A stretch of 64,000 bases of DNA, from positions 602,501 through 666,500 of the forward strand of contig NZ_CP091430.1 of the NCBI RefSeq assembly GCF_024734895.1, written 5' to 3'. The notes below the pieces were generated by a model that was given only the letters and a program-made list of their open reading frames with translations, searched no databases and had not been told where the DNA came from. The DNA is from Paenibacillus spongiae (GTDB lineage: Bacteria; Bacillota; Bacilli; Paenibacillales; Paenibacillaceae). Made by a program: the position numbers and the translations under genes. Of the stretch, positions 52,721 through 61,183 are shown one piece after another. The first letter of the stretch is position 1. Each line of letters starts with the position of its first letter.

Positions 52721-54505
52721 ATGGATGAACTGATTTTATCTGATAAATGGATGTTTCTTCTATTGGCGATCGCCATAAATCTATTTGCCTCCTTTACGAT
52801 GTTTAATATGATCGGGCATCCGAAAATCTCCAGGAGCTTCCGGAATTATTGGCTGTTCAATGGGGCGGTGGTCTACGGTCTCGGTCTATGGGTCTCCCGG
52901 TTTATTATTGAGCTTGCGACGGATAACATGATCATTATGGATTGGACATCCGTGGTTAAGCTGGTCGCAGCAGCTGTGACCGCTTATTTCGCTTTCCGCT
53001 CCCTACGTATGGAAAACTTCCGTTCCTTGCGAATTATTATGAGCGGCCTGTTGTTGGCGGGGGGGACTTGCGGGTTAAATTTTGCATCCTTGCTGGGCAA
53101 TCAAATCCAGGCGTACGATTTTAAACCCGGAATAGCGCTGACCGCCTTCATGGTGAGCTTTCTGGGCTCGATCGGGGCATTCTACCTGTACGAAAGCCGC
53201 AGGGGCCACTACCTGCTTCTATCCGGCCTTACGCTTGGCTTCGTCGGGATCTTCGTGCAAATGACGGGCATTGCCGCGGTTACCATTACGTATGACGTCG
53301 TGCTCACGGCGGATCGCCTAAATGAATATATGGGCCTGCTCGCCATCGTGCTTGGCGTTGCGACGTCGGTTATTTTTGCGTTCAGCTTGATCGCTCGGTT
53401 TGTGGACCAGCGGTTCAGCGCCATGAATGAAAGATACCGGCTGCTTGTCGAGAACTCGATCGATACGATCGCCATTATTCGGGATGGACGGTGGGAATAC
53501 GTGAACCGTTCCGGCATCGCCTTGTTCGAAGCATCGGGAGAGGGCGATCTGATCAACCAATCCATCTATCATTTTCTGCAGCCCCGCTGCCATCAAGAGA
53601 TGAAGCGCATCCTTCAAGTGACGGATCGGGATGTGCAACCCGCACCGGTCGAGCTGGGGTGGTATTCGGTCAAAGGCAGGCCGTTCCCTACCGAAGTCGT
53701 GCTGACGTGGGCGCGATTGCATGGCCAGCCGGCCCTGCAGGTCATCATTCGAGACATCTCGGAGCGCAAGAAGAACGAGGAGCTGCTGATCAATTCCGAG
53801 AAGCTGTCAGTAGCCGGGCAATTAGCGGCAGGCATCGCCCACGAAATCCGCAATCCCCTGACGTCGCTGAAAGGGTTTCTGCAGCTGATCGCTTCCGGCA
53901 GGCAGAATAACAAAAATTACTTTGACATTATGAAATCGGAATTGACCCGCATCGAATCCATTGTCAGCGAGCTGCTTATGCTATCCAAACCTCAAGTTTA
54001 CGAATTATCCTATCGGGATCTTCGGCATGTTATGGGGGAGACGGTGACGCTGCTGGAAGCGCAGGCGCTGCTCCACAGCATCGAGCTGGAGATTCGGTAC
54101 GGGGAAGAGCCGTTATGGGTGCACGGCGTGGAGAACCAGCTGAAGCAGGTGTTCATTAATGTGCTTAAGAATGCGATCGAAGCGATGGGAGACGGGGGCA
54201 GCATTCAGATCGACTGCGTTCGCGAAGACGCTGATGTCATCATCCGCATTCAAGATTACGGGCCGGGAATTCCAAGGGAGCAGATGGCCAAGATCGGGCA
54301 GCCGTTCTATACGACCAAGGATAAAGGAACCGGACTGGGCTTGATGGTCAGCTACAAAATTGTAGACAATCATCAAGGAAACGTGAGCGTAAACAGCACG
54401 CTCGGATCGGGGACGACCTTCGAAATCAGTCTCCCCTACAATAGTCCCGAGGAATCGCCGGTTGAGGGCAGCTCCAATAAAGTAACCCCGATTCATCGAA
54501 GCTGA
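52721..54505 (+). CDS. Sporulation-type membrane histidine kinase with PAS domain
   Basis: A 594-residue kinase. Seven membrane helices (residues ~8-235) of MHYT-like pattern are followed by a PAS domain (~240-355), then HisKA with His374 in HEIRNPLTSLKGFLQLI and a HATPase with VFINVLKNAIEAM and GTGLGLMVSYKI. The HEIRNPLTSLKGFLQL block is typical of Bacillus KinA-E kinases that start the Spo0 phosphorelay; no response regulator gene is adjacent, which fits an orphan phosphorelay input. GAGG precedes the ATG. Confidence 0.88.
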   Translation: MDELILSDKWMFLLLAIAINLFASFTMFNMIGHPKISRSFRNYWLFNGAVVYGLGLWVSRFIIELATDNMIIMDWTSVVKLVAAAVTAYFAFRSLRMENFRSLRIIMSGLLLAGGTCGLNFASLLGNQIQAYDFKPGIALTAFMVSFLGSIGAFYLYESRRGHYLLLSGLTLGFVGIFVQMTGIAAVTITYDVVLTADRLNEYMGLLAIVLGVATSVIFAFSLIARFVDQRFSAMNERYRLLVENSIDTIAIIRDGRWEYVNRSGIALFEASGEGDLINQSIYHFLQPRCHQEMKRILQVTDRDVQPAPVELGWYSVKGRPFPTEVVLTWARLHGQPALQVIIRDISERKKNEELLINSEKLSVAGQLAAGIAHEIRNPLTSLKGFLQLIASGRQNNKNYFDIMKSELTRIESIVSELLMLSKPQVYELSYRDLRHVMGETVTLLEAQALLHSIELEIRYGEEPLWVHGVENQLKQVFINVLKNAIEAMGDGGSIQIDCVREDADVIIRIQDYGPGIPREQMAKIGQPFYTTKDKGTGLGLMVSYKIVDNHQGNVSVNSTLGSGTTFEISLPYNSPEESPVEGSSNKVTPIHRS

Positions 54506-54547
54506 CAGGAGGACGATGCCCTATGAGGGCGTCGTCCTCCTGTTGTT
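54505..54547. terminator. Terminator after the sporulation kinase
   Basis: ACAGGAGGACGA and TCGTCCTCCTGT form a 12-bp stem with inner GCCC/GGGC pairing; lies between convergent genes. Confidence 0.75.
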
Positions 54548-54596
54548 CATATTAAGCAGTTGTGCGCTATGGTAAGAGCCCGGACGGTCGAGCCGG

Positions 54597-55556
54597 CTAG
54601 TAAAGCAATAACAGCTTGCCCGGGGCAGATTGTGCGGTTAACGGTACGGCACCGAGCGTCTCGCCGTCACCGAAAACCCTCGTTCGGGCAGGGCCGTCAG
54701 CCGCTACGGTGACGCTTCGCCCCCGCAGCAGCGTTACATAAGGGAGGCGTATATGCGAGCCGCTCAGCAGCGTCGGGAATAGTCGCAGCAATTGCAGCGG
54801 CGTACAGCTATGGACGACGCACACGTCGAGCAAGCCGTCCGTCGACGAGGCTTCGGGACAGATGCGCAGTCCGCCTCCGTAGGAGGAGGTGTTGCAAACG
54901 GCGGACAACCAGCCGCGTTCAAAGGCATGCTCCTTACCGTCAACGGTAAGCTGCAGCTTCTGCGGCCGATACGTCAGCAGGGTTTGGAAGACGCCGATGA
55001 TATAGGCGAGAGACCCGACGCGCAGCAGGTTGCACAGCTTCTTGTACGATGAGCGGTTAACGGCGTCCGCGACAGCAGCATCGAAGCCGATCGCAAGCGC
55101 AGTCAATATCGGCCGCGGTTCAGCGGCATTCGGTCCGGGAGCAGTGGTTGACGGCAGGCACCCCGTAAACAACAGCAGATCGACCGGGCGCGCAGCCGAT
55201 GACAGTGCGCGTTCAAGCGCTTGAATCGGCTGTTTGGATAGGCCGAGTGCGCGTGCCGTATCGTTGCCCGACCCGGCGGGAATAATGCCGAGCGGAACGC
55301 CGCTATTCGCTAGTACGGGAAGCAGGCCGTGCAGCGTGCCGTCTCCGCCGACGACGATGACGCCTTTAATGCCGTTAATACCGCCAGCCGGATGAAGCGC
55401 CAGCTCTTCTCGGATGCGCGAGCTGGCTTGCTCGGGACAGCTTGTCAAGAGAGCCAGATAGGGAATGCCGCGCCGCTTGACGTCGGCTTCCACCTTTCTC
55501 CATACCGCTCTTCCCCTGCCGCCTCCTGCCTGTTCATTCACCGCAAAAATCCACAT
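54597..55556 (-). CDS. Diacylglycerol/lipid kinase family protein
   Basis: A 319-residue cytoplasmic protein of the DagK/LCB5 fold. VVGGDGTLHGLL is the catalytic GGDGT loop and GIIPAGSGNDTARALG the second nucleotide loop; the C-terminal half is a beta-sandwich with FDAAVADAVNRSSYKK and EASSTDGLLDVCVV. It phosphorylates a lipid such as diacylglycerol or undecaprenol. GGGAGAG precedes the ATG. Monocistronic. Confidence 0.88.
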   Translation of the reverse strand: MWIFAVNEQAGGGRGRAVWRKVEADVKRRGIPYLALLTSCPEQASSRIREELALHPAGGINGIKGVIVVGGDGTLHGLLPVLANSGVPLGIIPAGSGNDTARALGLSKQPIQALERALSSAARPVDLLLFTGCLPSTTAPGPNAAEPRPILTALAIGFDAAVADAVNRSSYKKLCNLLRVGSLAYIIGVFQTLLTYRPQKLQLTVDGKEHAFERGWLSAVCNTSSYGGGLRICPEASSTDGLLDVCVVHSCTPLQLLRLFPTLLSGSHIRLPYVTLLRGRSVTVAADGPARTRVFGDGETLGAVPLTAQSAPGKLLLLY

Positions 55557-55712
55557 CTGCCGCTCTCTCCCGTCTTGTCCAACCCGATGTCCTGAAGTTA
55601 CGGCTTATATTATAAGATGACACCGGGAGGATTGAAACTTCTTTTTTCATACGGCGTACGATTGTTGTATGATGGGAGAAGTGCGACAACCACGTGAGGA
55701 GGCGATAGAGAG

Positions 55713-55847
55713 GTGGCCGAACTTTTGAAAGCGATGGATGACGACAGGCCAATATTGCAGCCATTCGCCTTGCGCGTTCATTCGGAGAGGATGTCCCCGA
55801 ATGGGGGACGATTAATAGCATTAAAGACGGGAGGCGGTAAGCGATGA
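55713..55847 (+). CDS. 44-residue ORF translationally coupled to the ArAE exporter gene
   Basis: GTG 55713 follows GAGGAGG. The peptide (start MAELLKAMDDDRP, end LIALKTGGGKR) is soluble and without Cys or membrane helix. Its stop overlaps the ATG of the exporter gene (ATGA), and the exporter's own GGGAGG lies inside it. This is the arrangement of a leader or small subunit translated together with the next gene. No family recognised. Confidence 0.45.
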   Translation: MAELLKAMDDDRPILQPFALRVHSERMSPNGGRLIALKTGGGKR

Positions 55848-56902
55848 CCATTGGCGCGCGTGTGCTAAAGACGGGTCTTGCGGTCGCGCTTGCCGTGTTT
55901 GTCAGCGGGTTATTCGGATTTGATTCGCCGATCATTGCAACGGTCGCGGCCATATTTACGATTCAGCCGTCCATATCGCGGTCTTGGCAGCAGGTAAGCG
56001 ATCAGCTGCAGACGAATGTGCTTGGGGCGGTAATGGCGCTCATTGCCGTTCAATTATTCGGACACACGGCGATCGCAGTCGGACTTGTATGTATTATCGT
56101 TATTCTGATCAGCATCCGGCTGAAGATGGAAAGCACGGTAGGACTGACGCTGGTGACCGTCGTGGCTGTTATGGAGGCAAGCGGCGTTGAAGGCTGGGTG
56201 TTTGCGCTTCAGCGTTTTTCGATGGTGCTTACCGGCATGGGCGCAGCTTTCTTGGTCAACCTGCTTATATTCCCGCCGCGTCCCCGGAAGCAGTTTACCG
56301 AGCAGGTGCATGAAGCTTACGGCGAGCTGTCTCTACTGCTTCGCATGGCGATTTCCAACGAGCTGCGGGAGGATGTGCACAGGCAGGAGAAGGACAAGCT
56401 GTACCGCACGCTGCGCAAGCTGGAGGAACGGTACACGCTCTTCGAAGAAGAGCGTACGCTGCTGCCAAGCAGCAAGCTCGCCAAGGCGAGACAACTGCTC
56501 TTATCCAAGCAGCTCATCAAATCGCTGCAGCAGGGAGCCGATTTATTGGACGTGGTGGAGGAGCATTATTTTGCGGCTCCGGAGGCAAGCAAGTGGGCAA
56601 GCCGTTTCGATCGGCAGATTGAGGATCTGACCAAGTATCATGAACAGATTCTGCTGAAAATCGAAGGCAAAGTGAAGCAGGGCGCGATATTCGAACCGGA
56701 GGAAGAACGGGAGACGCGGCTGGCCATGCAGTTAACCGACTATTTGATTGAAGATACCGACGAGCGCAAGAGACTCGTGTTCGTCGCATCCGCCATATTC
56801 GAATATGCCTACCACCTGCGCAGGCTGGAGCGGATATCCGATCAGGTGATGCAGCGTGATGCCGAAGCGGAGGCCAAATCCGAATCGATAACGGACCTAT
56901 AG
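55844..56902 (+). CDS. Aromatic acid exporter family (ArAE/FUSC-like) membrane protein
   Basis: A 352-residue protein with six N-terminal membrane helices (FGFDSPIIATVAAIFTIQPS is the family start) and a ~200-residue cytoplasmic helical domain (LRKLEERYTLFEEERTLLPS). It belongs to the ArAE_1 group found in Firmicutes (YqjA-like); role in exporting aromatic or xenobiotic acids is inferred from the family. GGGAGG precedes the ATG. Coupled to the small ORF at 55713. Confidence 0.85.
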   Translation: MTIGARVLKTGLAVALAVFVSGLFGFDSPIIATVAAIFTIQPSISRSWQQVSDQLQTNVLGAVMALIAVQLFGHTAIAVGLVCIIVILISIRLKMESTVGLTLVTVVAVMEASGVEGWVFALQRFSMVLTGMGAAFLVNLLIFPPRPRKQFTEQVHEAYGELSLLLRMAISNELREDVHRQEKDKLYRTLRKLEERYTLFEEERTLLPSSKLAKARQLLLSKQLIKSLQQGADLLDVVEEHYFAAPEASKWASRFDRQIEDLTKYHEQILLKIEGKVKQGAIFEPEEERETRLAMQLTDYLIEDTDERKRLVFVASAIFEYAYHLRRLERISDQVMQRDAEAEAKSESITDL

Positions 56903-56931
56903 GTTAAAAGGAAGAAGTATAGAGCAGCATA

Positions 56932-56979
56932 ACAAACAGCCCGCCATATCCGAAGGTTCGGAGCGGCGGGCTGTTTGTA
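56932..56979 (+). terminator. Terminator after the ArAE gene
   Basis: ACAAACAGCCCGCC and GGCGGGCTGTTTGT form a perfect 14-bp stem with a 20-nt loop. Confidence 0.85.
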
Positions 56980-57005
56980 TTTAATAGAGAGGAATGGCTG
57001 CATTT

Positions 57006-57060
57006 TAGTTACTTGACACAATTAAATATAAAATGTAAACTAACTTACATAAAGTAACTA
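57006..57060 (+). promoter_or_regulatory. Promoter and operator arms of the LigB-type dioxygenase gene
   Basis: TTGACA (57013) and TAAACT (57036) with a 17-bp spacer. TAGTTACTT (57006-57014) and AAGTAACTA (57052-57060) form perfect 9-bp inverted arms 37 bp apart, one over the -35 and one over the transcription start. This is the layout for a MarR/HxlR-type repressor; its gene is not in the window. Confidence 0.6.
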
Positions 57061-57074
57061 CAGGAGGGGTTTTA

Positions 57075-57839
57075 ATGATACCTGCACTGTTTCTTGCACA
57101 CGGATCACCGATGCTTGCGATTGAACAAACGCCGTATACGGCATTTCTAGAGAAGCTCGGCAAGCAATACCAGCCTAAGGCGATCGTCATTTTCACGGCT
57201 CACTGGGAGACGGAGAAGGTTACGATATCCGCTATGGATGATGAATATGACACGATTTATGATTTCGGCGGCTTCCCGGATGAGCTGTATACCATTCGAT
57301 ATAAAGCGAAAGGATCGACGGCAATCGCCTCGCTGGTGGAAGAGAAATTAGCTTCGCAAGGCATCGCCGCCGGGAAGGATACGCAGCGGGGGCTGGATCA
57401 CGGGTCATGGACGCTGCTGCACCGCATGTATCCGCATGCGGATATCCCGGTCATCCAGGTTTCGGTTAATCCATACAGATCGCCCGAGGATCAGTACAAG
57501 ATTGGGGCAGCGCTGAAAGAGCTTGGCGGGGAGAACATCATGGTGATCGGGAGCGGGGTCACCGTTCATAATTTACGGATGATCCATTGGGGCCAGACCG
57601 CTCCGGAGCCATGGGCGGTCGAATTCGATGATTGGCTGCTGGAGCACATTGAGCGCAAGGACGTGTCGTCTCTGTTCCGTTATGCCGAGCTGGCGCCGCA
57701 TGCCAAATTGGCGGTGCCGCGAGCGGAGCACTTCGTACCGCTGTTTATCGCGATGGGAAGCGGTAATCAGCCCCAGGCAAGCGTCATCCACCGGAGCTAT
57801 GATATGGGTACCCTTAGCTACCTTTGCTTGCAATTCTAA
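57075..57839 (+). CDS. DODA/LigB-type extradiol dioxygenase family protein
   Basis: A 254-residue protein of the class III extradiol (4,5-DOPA dioxygenase, YgiD) family. FLAHGSPML with the metal His, IFTAHWET, DHGSWTLL and PRAEHFVPL are the conserved blocks around the Fe(II)/Zn site. Such enzymes open catechol rings; many bacterial members act on L-DOPA or unknown phenols. CAGGAGGGG precedes the ATG. A quinone- or phenol-responsive repressor is suggested by the inverted operator arms upstream. Confidence 0.9.
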   Translation: MIPALFLAHGSPMLAIEQTPYTAFLEKLGKQYQPKAIVIFTAHWETEKVTISAMDDEYDTIYDFGGFPDELYTIRYKAKGSTAIASLVEEKLASQGIAAGKDTQRGLDHGSWTLLHRMYPHADIPVIQVSVNPYRSPEDQYKIGAALKELGGENIMVIGSGVTVHNLRMIHWGQTAPEPWAVEFDDWLLEHIERKDVSSLFRYAELAPHAKLAVPRAEHFVPLFIAMGSGNQPQASVIHRSYDMGTLSYLCLQF

Positions 57840-57853
57840 GACTGCGCCTAATA

Positions 57854-57894
57854 AAAGGCCCCGGCCTGCGGTGAACCGCGTGCCGGGGCTTGCT
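57854..57894. terminator. Terminator between convergent genes
   Basis: GCCCCGGC and GCCGGGGC form an 8-bp GC-rich stem with ~16-nt loop; A/T-rich flanks on both sides. Confidence 0.7.
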
Positions 57895-58173
57895 TTATTT
57901 GTCGCCGCGGTCGATGTGACGGCGCGGACCGCTGGAGCTGCTGTCGTCTTTAGGCTCTGGAATGAGCCGAGGATCGGTGCGGCCTAGATGATGGTTGTCG
58001 AAATCAAATTCGGCGAGCTCCCACTCGGTGGACCCGAGCATGACGTTGGCAGGAAACCTCTGGCCACGCTTCAATTTGACTTCGGCCCCCCATTCATCCT
58101 TGTAGACGCCGTCGACTTCGACGGTTTCGCCGGATACGGGCAGCATTGTATAATGGCGTTCCTTCTCGCTCAT
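57895..58173 (-). CDS. Small YjzC-like hypothetical protein
   Basis: A 92-residue soluble protein. GVYKDEWGAEVKLKRGQRFP followed by WELAEFDFD resembles YjzC-type small proteins of Bacillales (GxY.....V.L..GerFP). The C-terminal tail is polar, with SSSSGPRRHIDRGDK. GAGGAGG lies ten bases before the ATG. No function known; often found in spore formers. Confidence 0.6.
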   Translation of the reverse strand: MSEKERHYTMLPVSGETVEVDGVYKDEWGAEVKLKRGQRFPANVMLGSTEWELAEFDFDNHHLGRTDPRLIPEPKDDSSSSGPRRHIDRGDK

Positions 58174-58260
58174 GAAGCACTTCCTCCTCGTGACTTATAG
58201 CTTGAGCCGGTTCTTCTGGAACCGTCAGTCAACATGTAGGATGCCCGAACTTCGACGTCA

Positions 58261-58404
58261 TTATAATCCGTGCTTGGGAACCGCGCTGCGGTCGGCTTCC
58301 GACTGCTGCCGGCTGGCTTGTTCCTTGCCCTTGCCGGTACGGTCGGCCTCTGATTGGGCTTGACTGGCTTTACGTTGTCGATTGGAAGGCTGTTCACCGG
58401 ACAT
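58261..58404 (-). CDS. Small hydrophilic 47-residue protein, spore-protein-like
   Basis: ATG 58404 follows AGGAGG at ideal spacing. The peptide is very hydrophilic, with QSEADR repeated twice (residues 17-22 and 34-39) and no Cys or Trp, like minor small acid-soluble spore proteins of the Gln-rich type. The frame is open further upstream to 58500 but has no ribosome site there. Forespore expression is a guess. Confidence 0.6.
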   Translation of the reverse strand: MSGEQPSNRQRKASQAQSEADRTGKGKEQASRQQSEADRSAVPKHGL

Positions 58405-58617
58405 GGTTGGACCTCCTAAAAGTTTGTGGGTGTGCCGCTTCCGAAGGAGCGGGTGGGAACAAACTCGCTGCGGAAGCATAGGCTTAGTTTCTGCAGGCAT
58501 CGCCCTAAGGTATCAACAACTCGCTAAGAAGGCATACGCGCAGTTTTTTTGCGCAGCCATCTACAGTGTGCTGTAGTTGGAATCATTCTATGCACCGGCA
58601 TCGATGCTGCCGTTAGC

Positions 58618-59010
58618 TTACTGAAGCCGGAGACCGCAGGACGGACAGTGAATATCATCATGGGTAACTGTCGTGTCGCAAGCGGGACACGGTTCATGGA
58701 AGGGCTCGGCTGATGAGCGAGCTTTGACCGTATCAAGATCTTTCCCGGATTCTTCAGATCCGCCCCCTTGACGGAGGTGTGCGGGGGTGCCGAACAGCGT
58801 TTCGACAAACTCCTTGATCTGTTTATGCTTGTCCGAGTCGTCCGTCGTTAATTTGATAACAAATATCATGGCGCCAACCAGCGCTCCGACCAGAAGGAGG
58901 ACGAGAACGGTAGCAAGGCTGCTTCCCCAGTTAATCGCAGCATGTCGGCTGAGCCCGCTGTCAATGATAAGGATGCCATGATGGATAGCATGCCACATAT
59001 CGTTCACCAT
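58618..59010 (-). CDS. Membrane protein with C-terminal zinc ribbon
   Basis: A 130-residue protein: one membrane helix (about residues 30-52, LATVLVLLLVGALVGAMIFV), a charged linker, and a zinc ribbon at the end (CPACDTTVTHDDIHCPSCG). The start could also be ATG 58998 after GGGATGGTG. Such tethered ribbons often regulate membrane complexes, but no partner is evident. It precedes the TVP38-family gene's stop by 14 bp, so the two may be co-transcribed. Confidence 0.7.
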   Translation of the reverse strand: MVNDMWHAIHHGILIIDSGLSRHAAINWGSSLATVLVLLLVGALVGAMIFVIKLTTDDSDKHKQIKEFVETLFGTPAHLRQGGGSEESGKDLDTVKARSSAEPFHEPCPACDTTVTHDDIHCPSCGLRLQ

Positions 59011-59023
59011 CCCGCCCAGTCGG

Positions 59024-59629
59024 TCATTTTAGCTCATACCGCTTCTCAAGCTGCTTGCCTGCGACCCACATTGCAAAAATAAGCACGCAGGTCAGCACGA
59101 TGCGCCACGGCTCCTTAGCCAGATTAACGATATCGAAGCTGAGCAGCGACACGCTGAAAATCATGACCGCCTTGCCCAGCAATACGGCTACGACAAAAGT
59201 ATGAAAAGGCACTTTACTGAGTCCGGAAACGACATTGATGATGATGGAAGGCGAGAACGGGAAACAAGCCAATAAGAATATAGGCGTGAAGCCCCGCTGC
59301 TCGATCCAGTTGAAGAATCGCTTCGACTTCGGAAATTTTCGCTGCATCCACGGGCCGAACTTCGTACCCAGCTTGCGGGCAAGCAGAAAAACGATGAGCG
59401 AGCCGCCGCAAACCCCGATCCAGGAAAATAACGAGCCGAACCAGAGCCCGTAAATATTCGCATTCACCGCCACGAATACAAGCAGCGGCAGAATCGGCAG
59501 GAACGACTCCACCATAGTCAGCCCAATGCCCAGCAGAGGTCCGAAGGCCGAGTAGCTTTCCAACGTTTGTTGCACCTGATGCAGATCCAAATCTTTCAGC
59601 TCATGAATCCATTCATTCCATTGACTCAT
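59024..59629 (-). CDS. TVP38/TMEM64 (VTT-domain) family membrane protein
   Basis: A 201-residue protein with about five hydrophobic segments and the VTT-domain landmarks GLTMVESFLPILPLLVFVAV and ACFPFSPSIIINVVSGLSKV. DedA/TVP38 proteins act in lipid-carrier flipping or ion homeostasis. It lies 15 bp after the MFS gene and 13 bp before the zinc-ribbon protein, forming a three-gene minus-strand unit. Confidence 0.88.
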   Translation of the reverse strand: MSQWNEWIHELKDLDLHQVQQTLESYSAFGPLLGIGLTMVESFLPILPLLVFVAVNANIYGLWFGSLFSWIGVCGGSLIVFLLARKLGTKFGPWMQRKFPKSKRFFNWIEQRGFTPIFLLACFPFSPSIIINVVSGLSKVPFHTFVVAVLLGKAVMIFSVSLLSFDIVNLAKEPWRIVLTCVLIFAMWVAGKQLEKRYELK

Positions 59630-59644
59630 TCTGTATCCACCTTG

Positions 59645-60835
59645 TTATTTCGTAGGACTTGCGTTGTCCGCGAACACACGGAACGGAAACCAAATATAGA
59701 ATAAACCGATCAGCCCGTACATAAGGGCGGCGTACCAGACGACGGCGGATTCCCCCATATGGGAAGCCATGACGCCGCCGATGACGGGTCCGATCATGCC
59801 GCCGACGCCCTCGACGGTAGAGAAGATGCCCCATCCCAGGCCGGACTGCTGAGGCGGCACGTAAGCGGCAAGCAATGCGTTCCATGCCGGCAGCAGCGAG
59901 GCATAGGACAGGCCCAGCACGGCTGCGAGCAGCATGCTCTCCCACAGAGGAGGCTCCAAGGATAGTCCGAACAGGGCTGCGGCGATAAGAACAAAGCCGA
60001 GGACGAGGAACCACTTCTTGCCCCCGAGCTTGTCCGACAGCCGTCCGAACGGGATAAGGCCGATAGCCGTGCACGCACCCCCGGCAAGCAGCAGCAGCGA
60101 GTACTGCGCGCCTGTCATCCCGAGCTTATTCTCCGCGAAGCTCGGGAGAATCGGCACGAGCATTCCTGCGCCGGCGGTTTGCAGAATCATTCCCGGCAGC
60201 AGAAGCTTCATATGGCGAAGGCGGTCGCCCAGAATAACCAATTGTTCTCTTAACGGCAGCGTAGTGACGGCCCGCGTCTTCCGGTTGCTGATGAACAGCG
60301 ATAGGATCCAGCAGAGAAGCGACAAGGAGAGCAGCGAGTAATACGTAAGGGGGGTGCTGTAATCGAGTACGATATTGCAGATGATCGGTCCCGACCCAAG
60401 CCCGACGAGCCAAATCGTATACAGGAATCCCATTTGCGTCGCCCGGTTCTCTTCGCTTACTTTCGTCAGGCAGACGATCCAAATCGGCGAGATTCCGACT
60501 CCATACAAGGCCGCTGCGACAATAAACAGCCACGGCTGAAAGGCGAACTGAAGCAAGAAAATTCCGGCCAGCGAAGCGAGCAGACCCGTATGGACGACGA
60601 AACGGATTGAAAACCGGTCGAGCAGGTAGCCAATTCCCATTTTGAGCACGGTGTCCGTCAAATAATGCGCCGTGATGGCGATACCAATGATATCGAAGTT
60701 GAGACCGAGCGTTTTTTGGCCGAATATCGGGAGAAAGCTGATTAACGAAGCTCCCCGAACGAACTCTACGAAAAATAAGATGACCGAAAATAAGACGATT
60801 TCCGGTCCAAACCATCGGTTTCCAATCCTACTCAC
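59645..60835 (-). CDS. Major facilitator superfamily transporter
   Basis: A ~396-residue protein with 12 hydrophobic segments. The inter-repeat motif GRLSDKLGGKKWF and GLSYASLLPAWNALLAAY in the C-terminal half are typical of drug-efflux MFS permeases. GTG 60835 lies eight bases after AAGGGAG and gives an N-terminus close to the first helix; an ATG at 60874 is the alternative. Substrate unknown. Confidence 0.88.
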   Translation of the reverse strand: MSRIGNRWFGPEIVLFSVILFFVEFVRGASLISFLPIFGQKTLGLNFDIIGIAITAHYLTDTVLKMGIGYLLDRFSIRFVVHTGLLASLAGIFLLQFAFQPWLFIVAAALYGVGISPIWIVCLTKVSEENRATQMGFLYTIWLVGLGSGPIICNIVLDYSTPLTYYSLLSLSLLCWILSLFISNRKTRAVTTLPLREQLVILGDRLRHMKLLLPGMILQTAGAGMLVPILPSFAENKLGMTGAQYSLLLLAGGACTAIGLIPFGRLSDKLGGKKWFLVLGFVLIAAALFGLSLEPPLWESMLLAAVLGLSYASLLPAWNALLAAYVPPQQSGLGWGIFSTVEGVGGMIGPVIGGVMASHMGESAVVWYAALMYGLIGLFYIWFPFRVFADNASPTK

Positions 60836-61183
60836 TCCGCTTACTCCCTTACTCTCGAGTACTCTCTCGAACATAACGTGTGTTGAGTCGGATTGTTCTG
60901 GCTGCGTGCGTATGACGAAAGGCTGCTCCTTCCATTATAGGCAAGGATGGCGTAAAGTCCTAATTTTTAGGTAGAATGACGCGTGATTTGATAAAGCCTG
61001 CTTCATGTTCCGCGTCTTATTACTAAACGATTGGGGTTGTCATTGCGTTTCATTAATTTTCGTTAAAGACCGCGGGATGTGCGTTACGGAAATCGAACTG
61101 TGCAGCGCTCACTCAGCGGGTACAGGAAAGCCTGGAAGGATCCTTCCAGGCTGCAGGCCGATAGCCGGTGCTTAAATCTGTGC
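60836..61183 (-). terminator. Gene-free region with the ilvA terminator hairpin
   Basis: AGCCTGGAAGGATCCTTCCAGGCT at 61129-61152, written in two 12-bp arms, is a perfect self-complementary hairpin 32 bp after the ilvA stop, with a short U-rich tail on the minus strand. The rest, 60876-61128, should carry the MFS promoter; no gene is seen. Confidence 0.55.
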
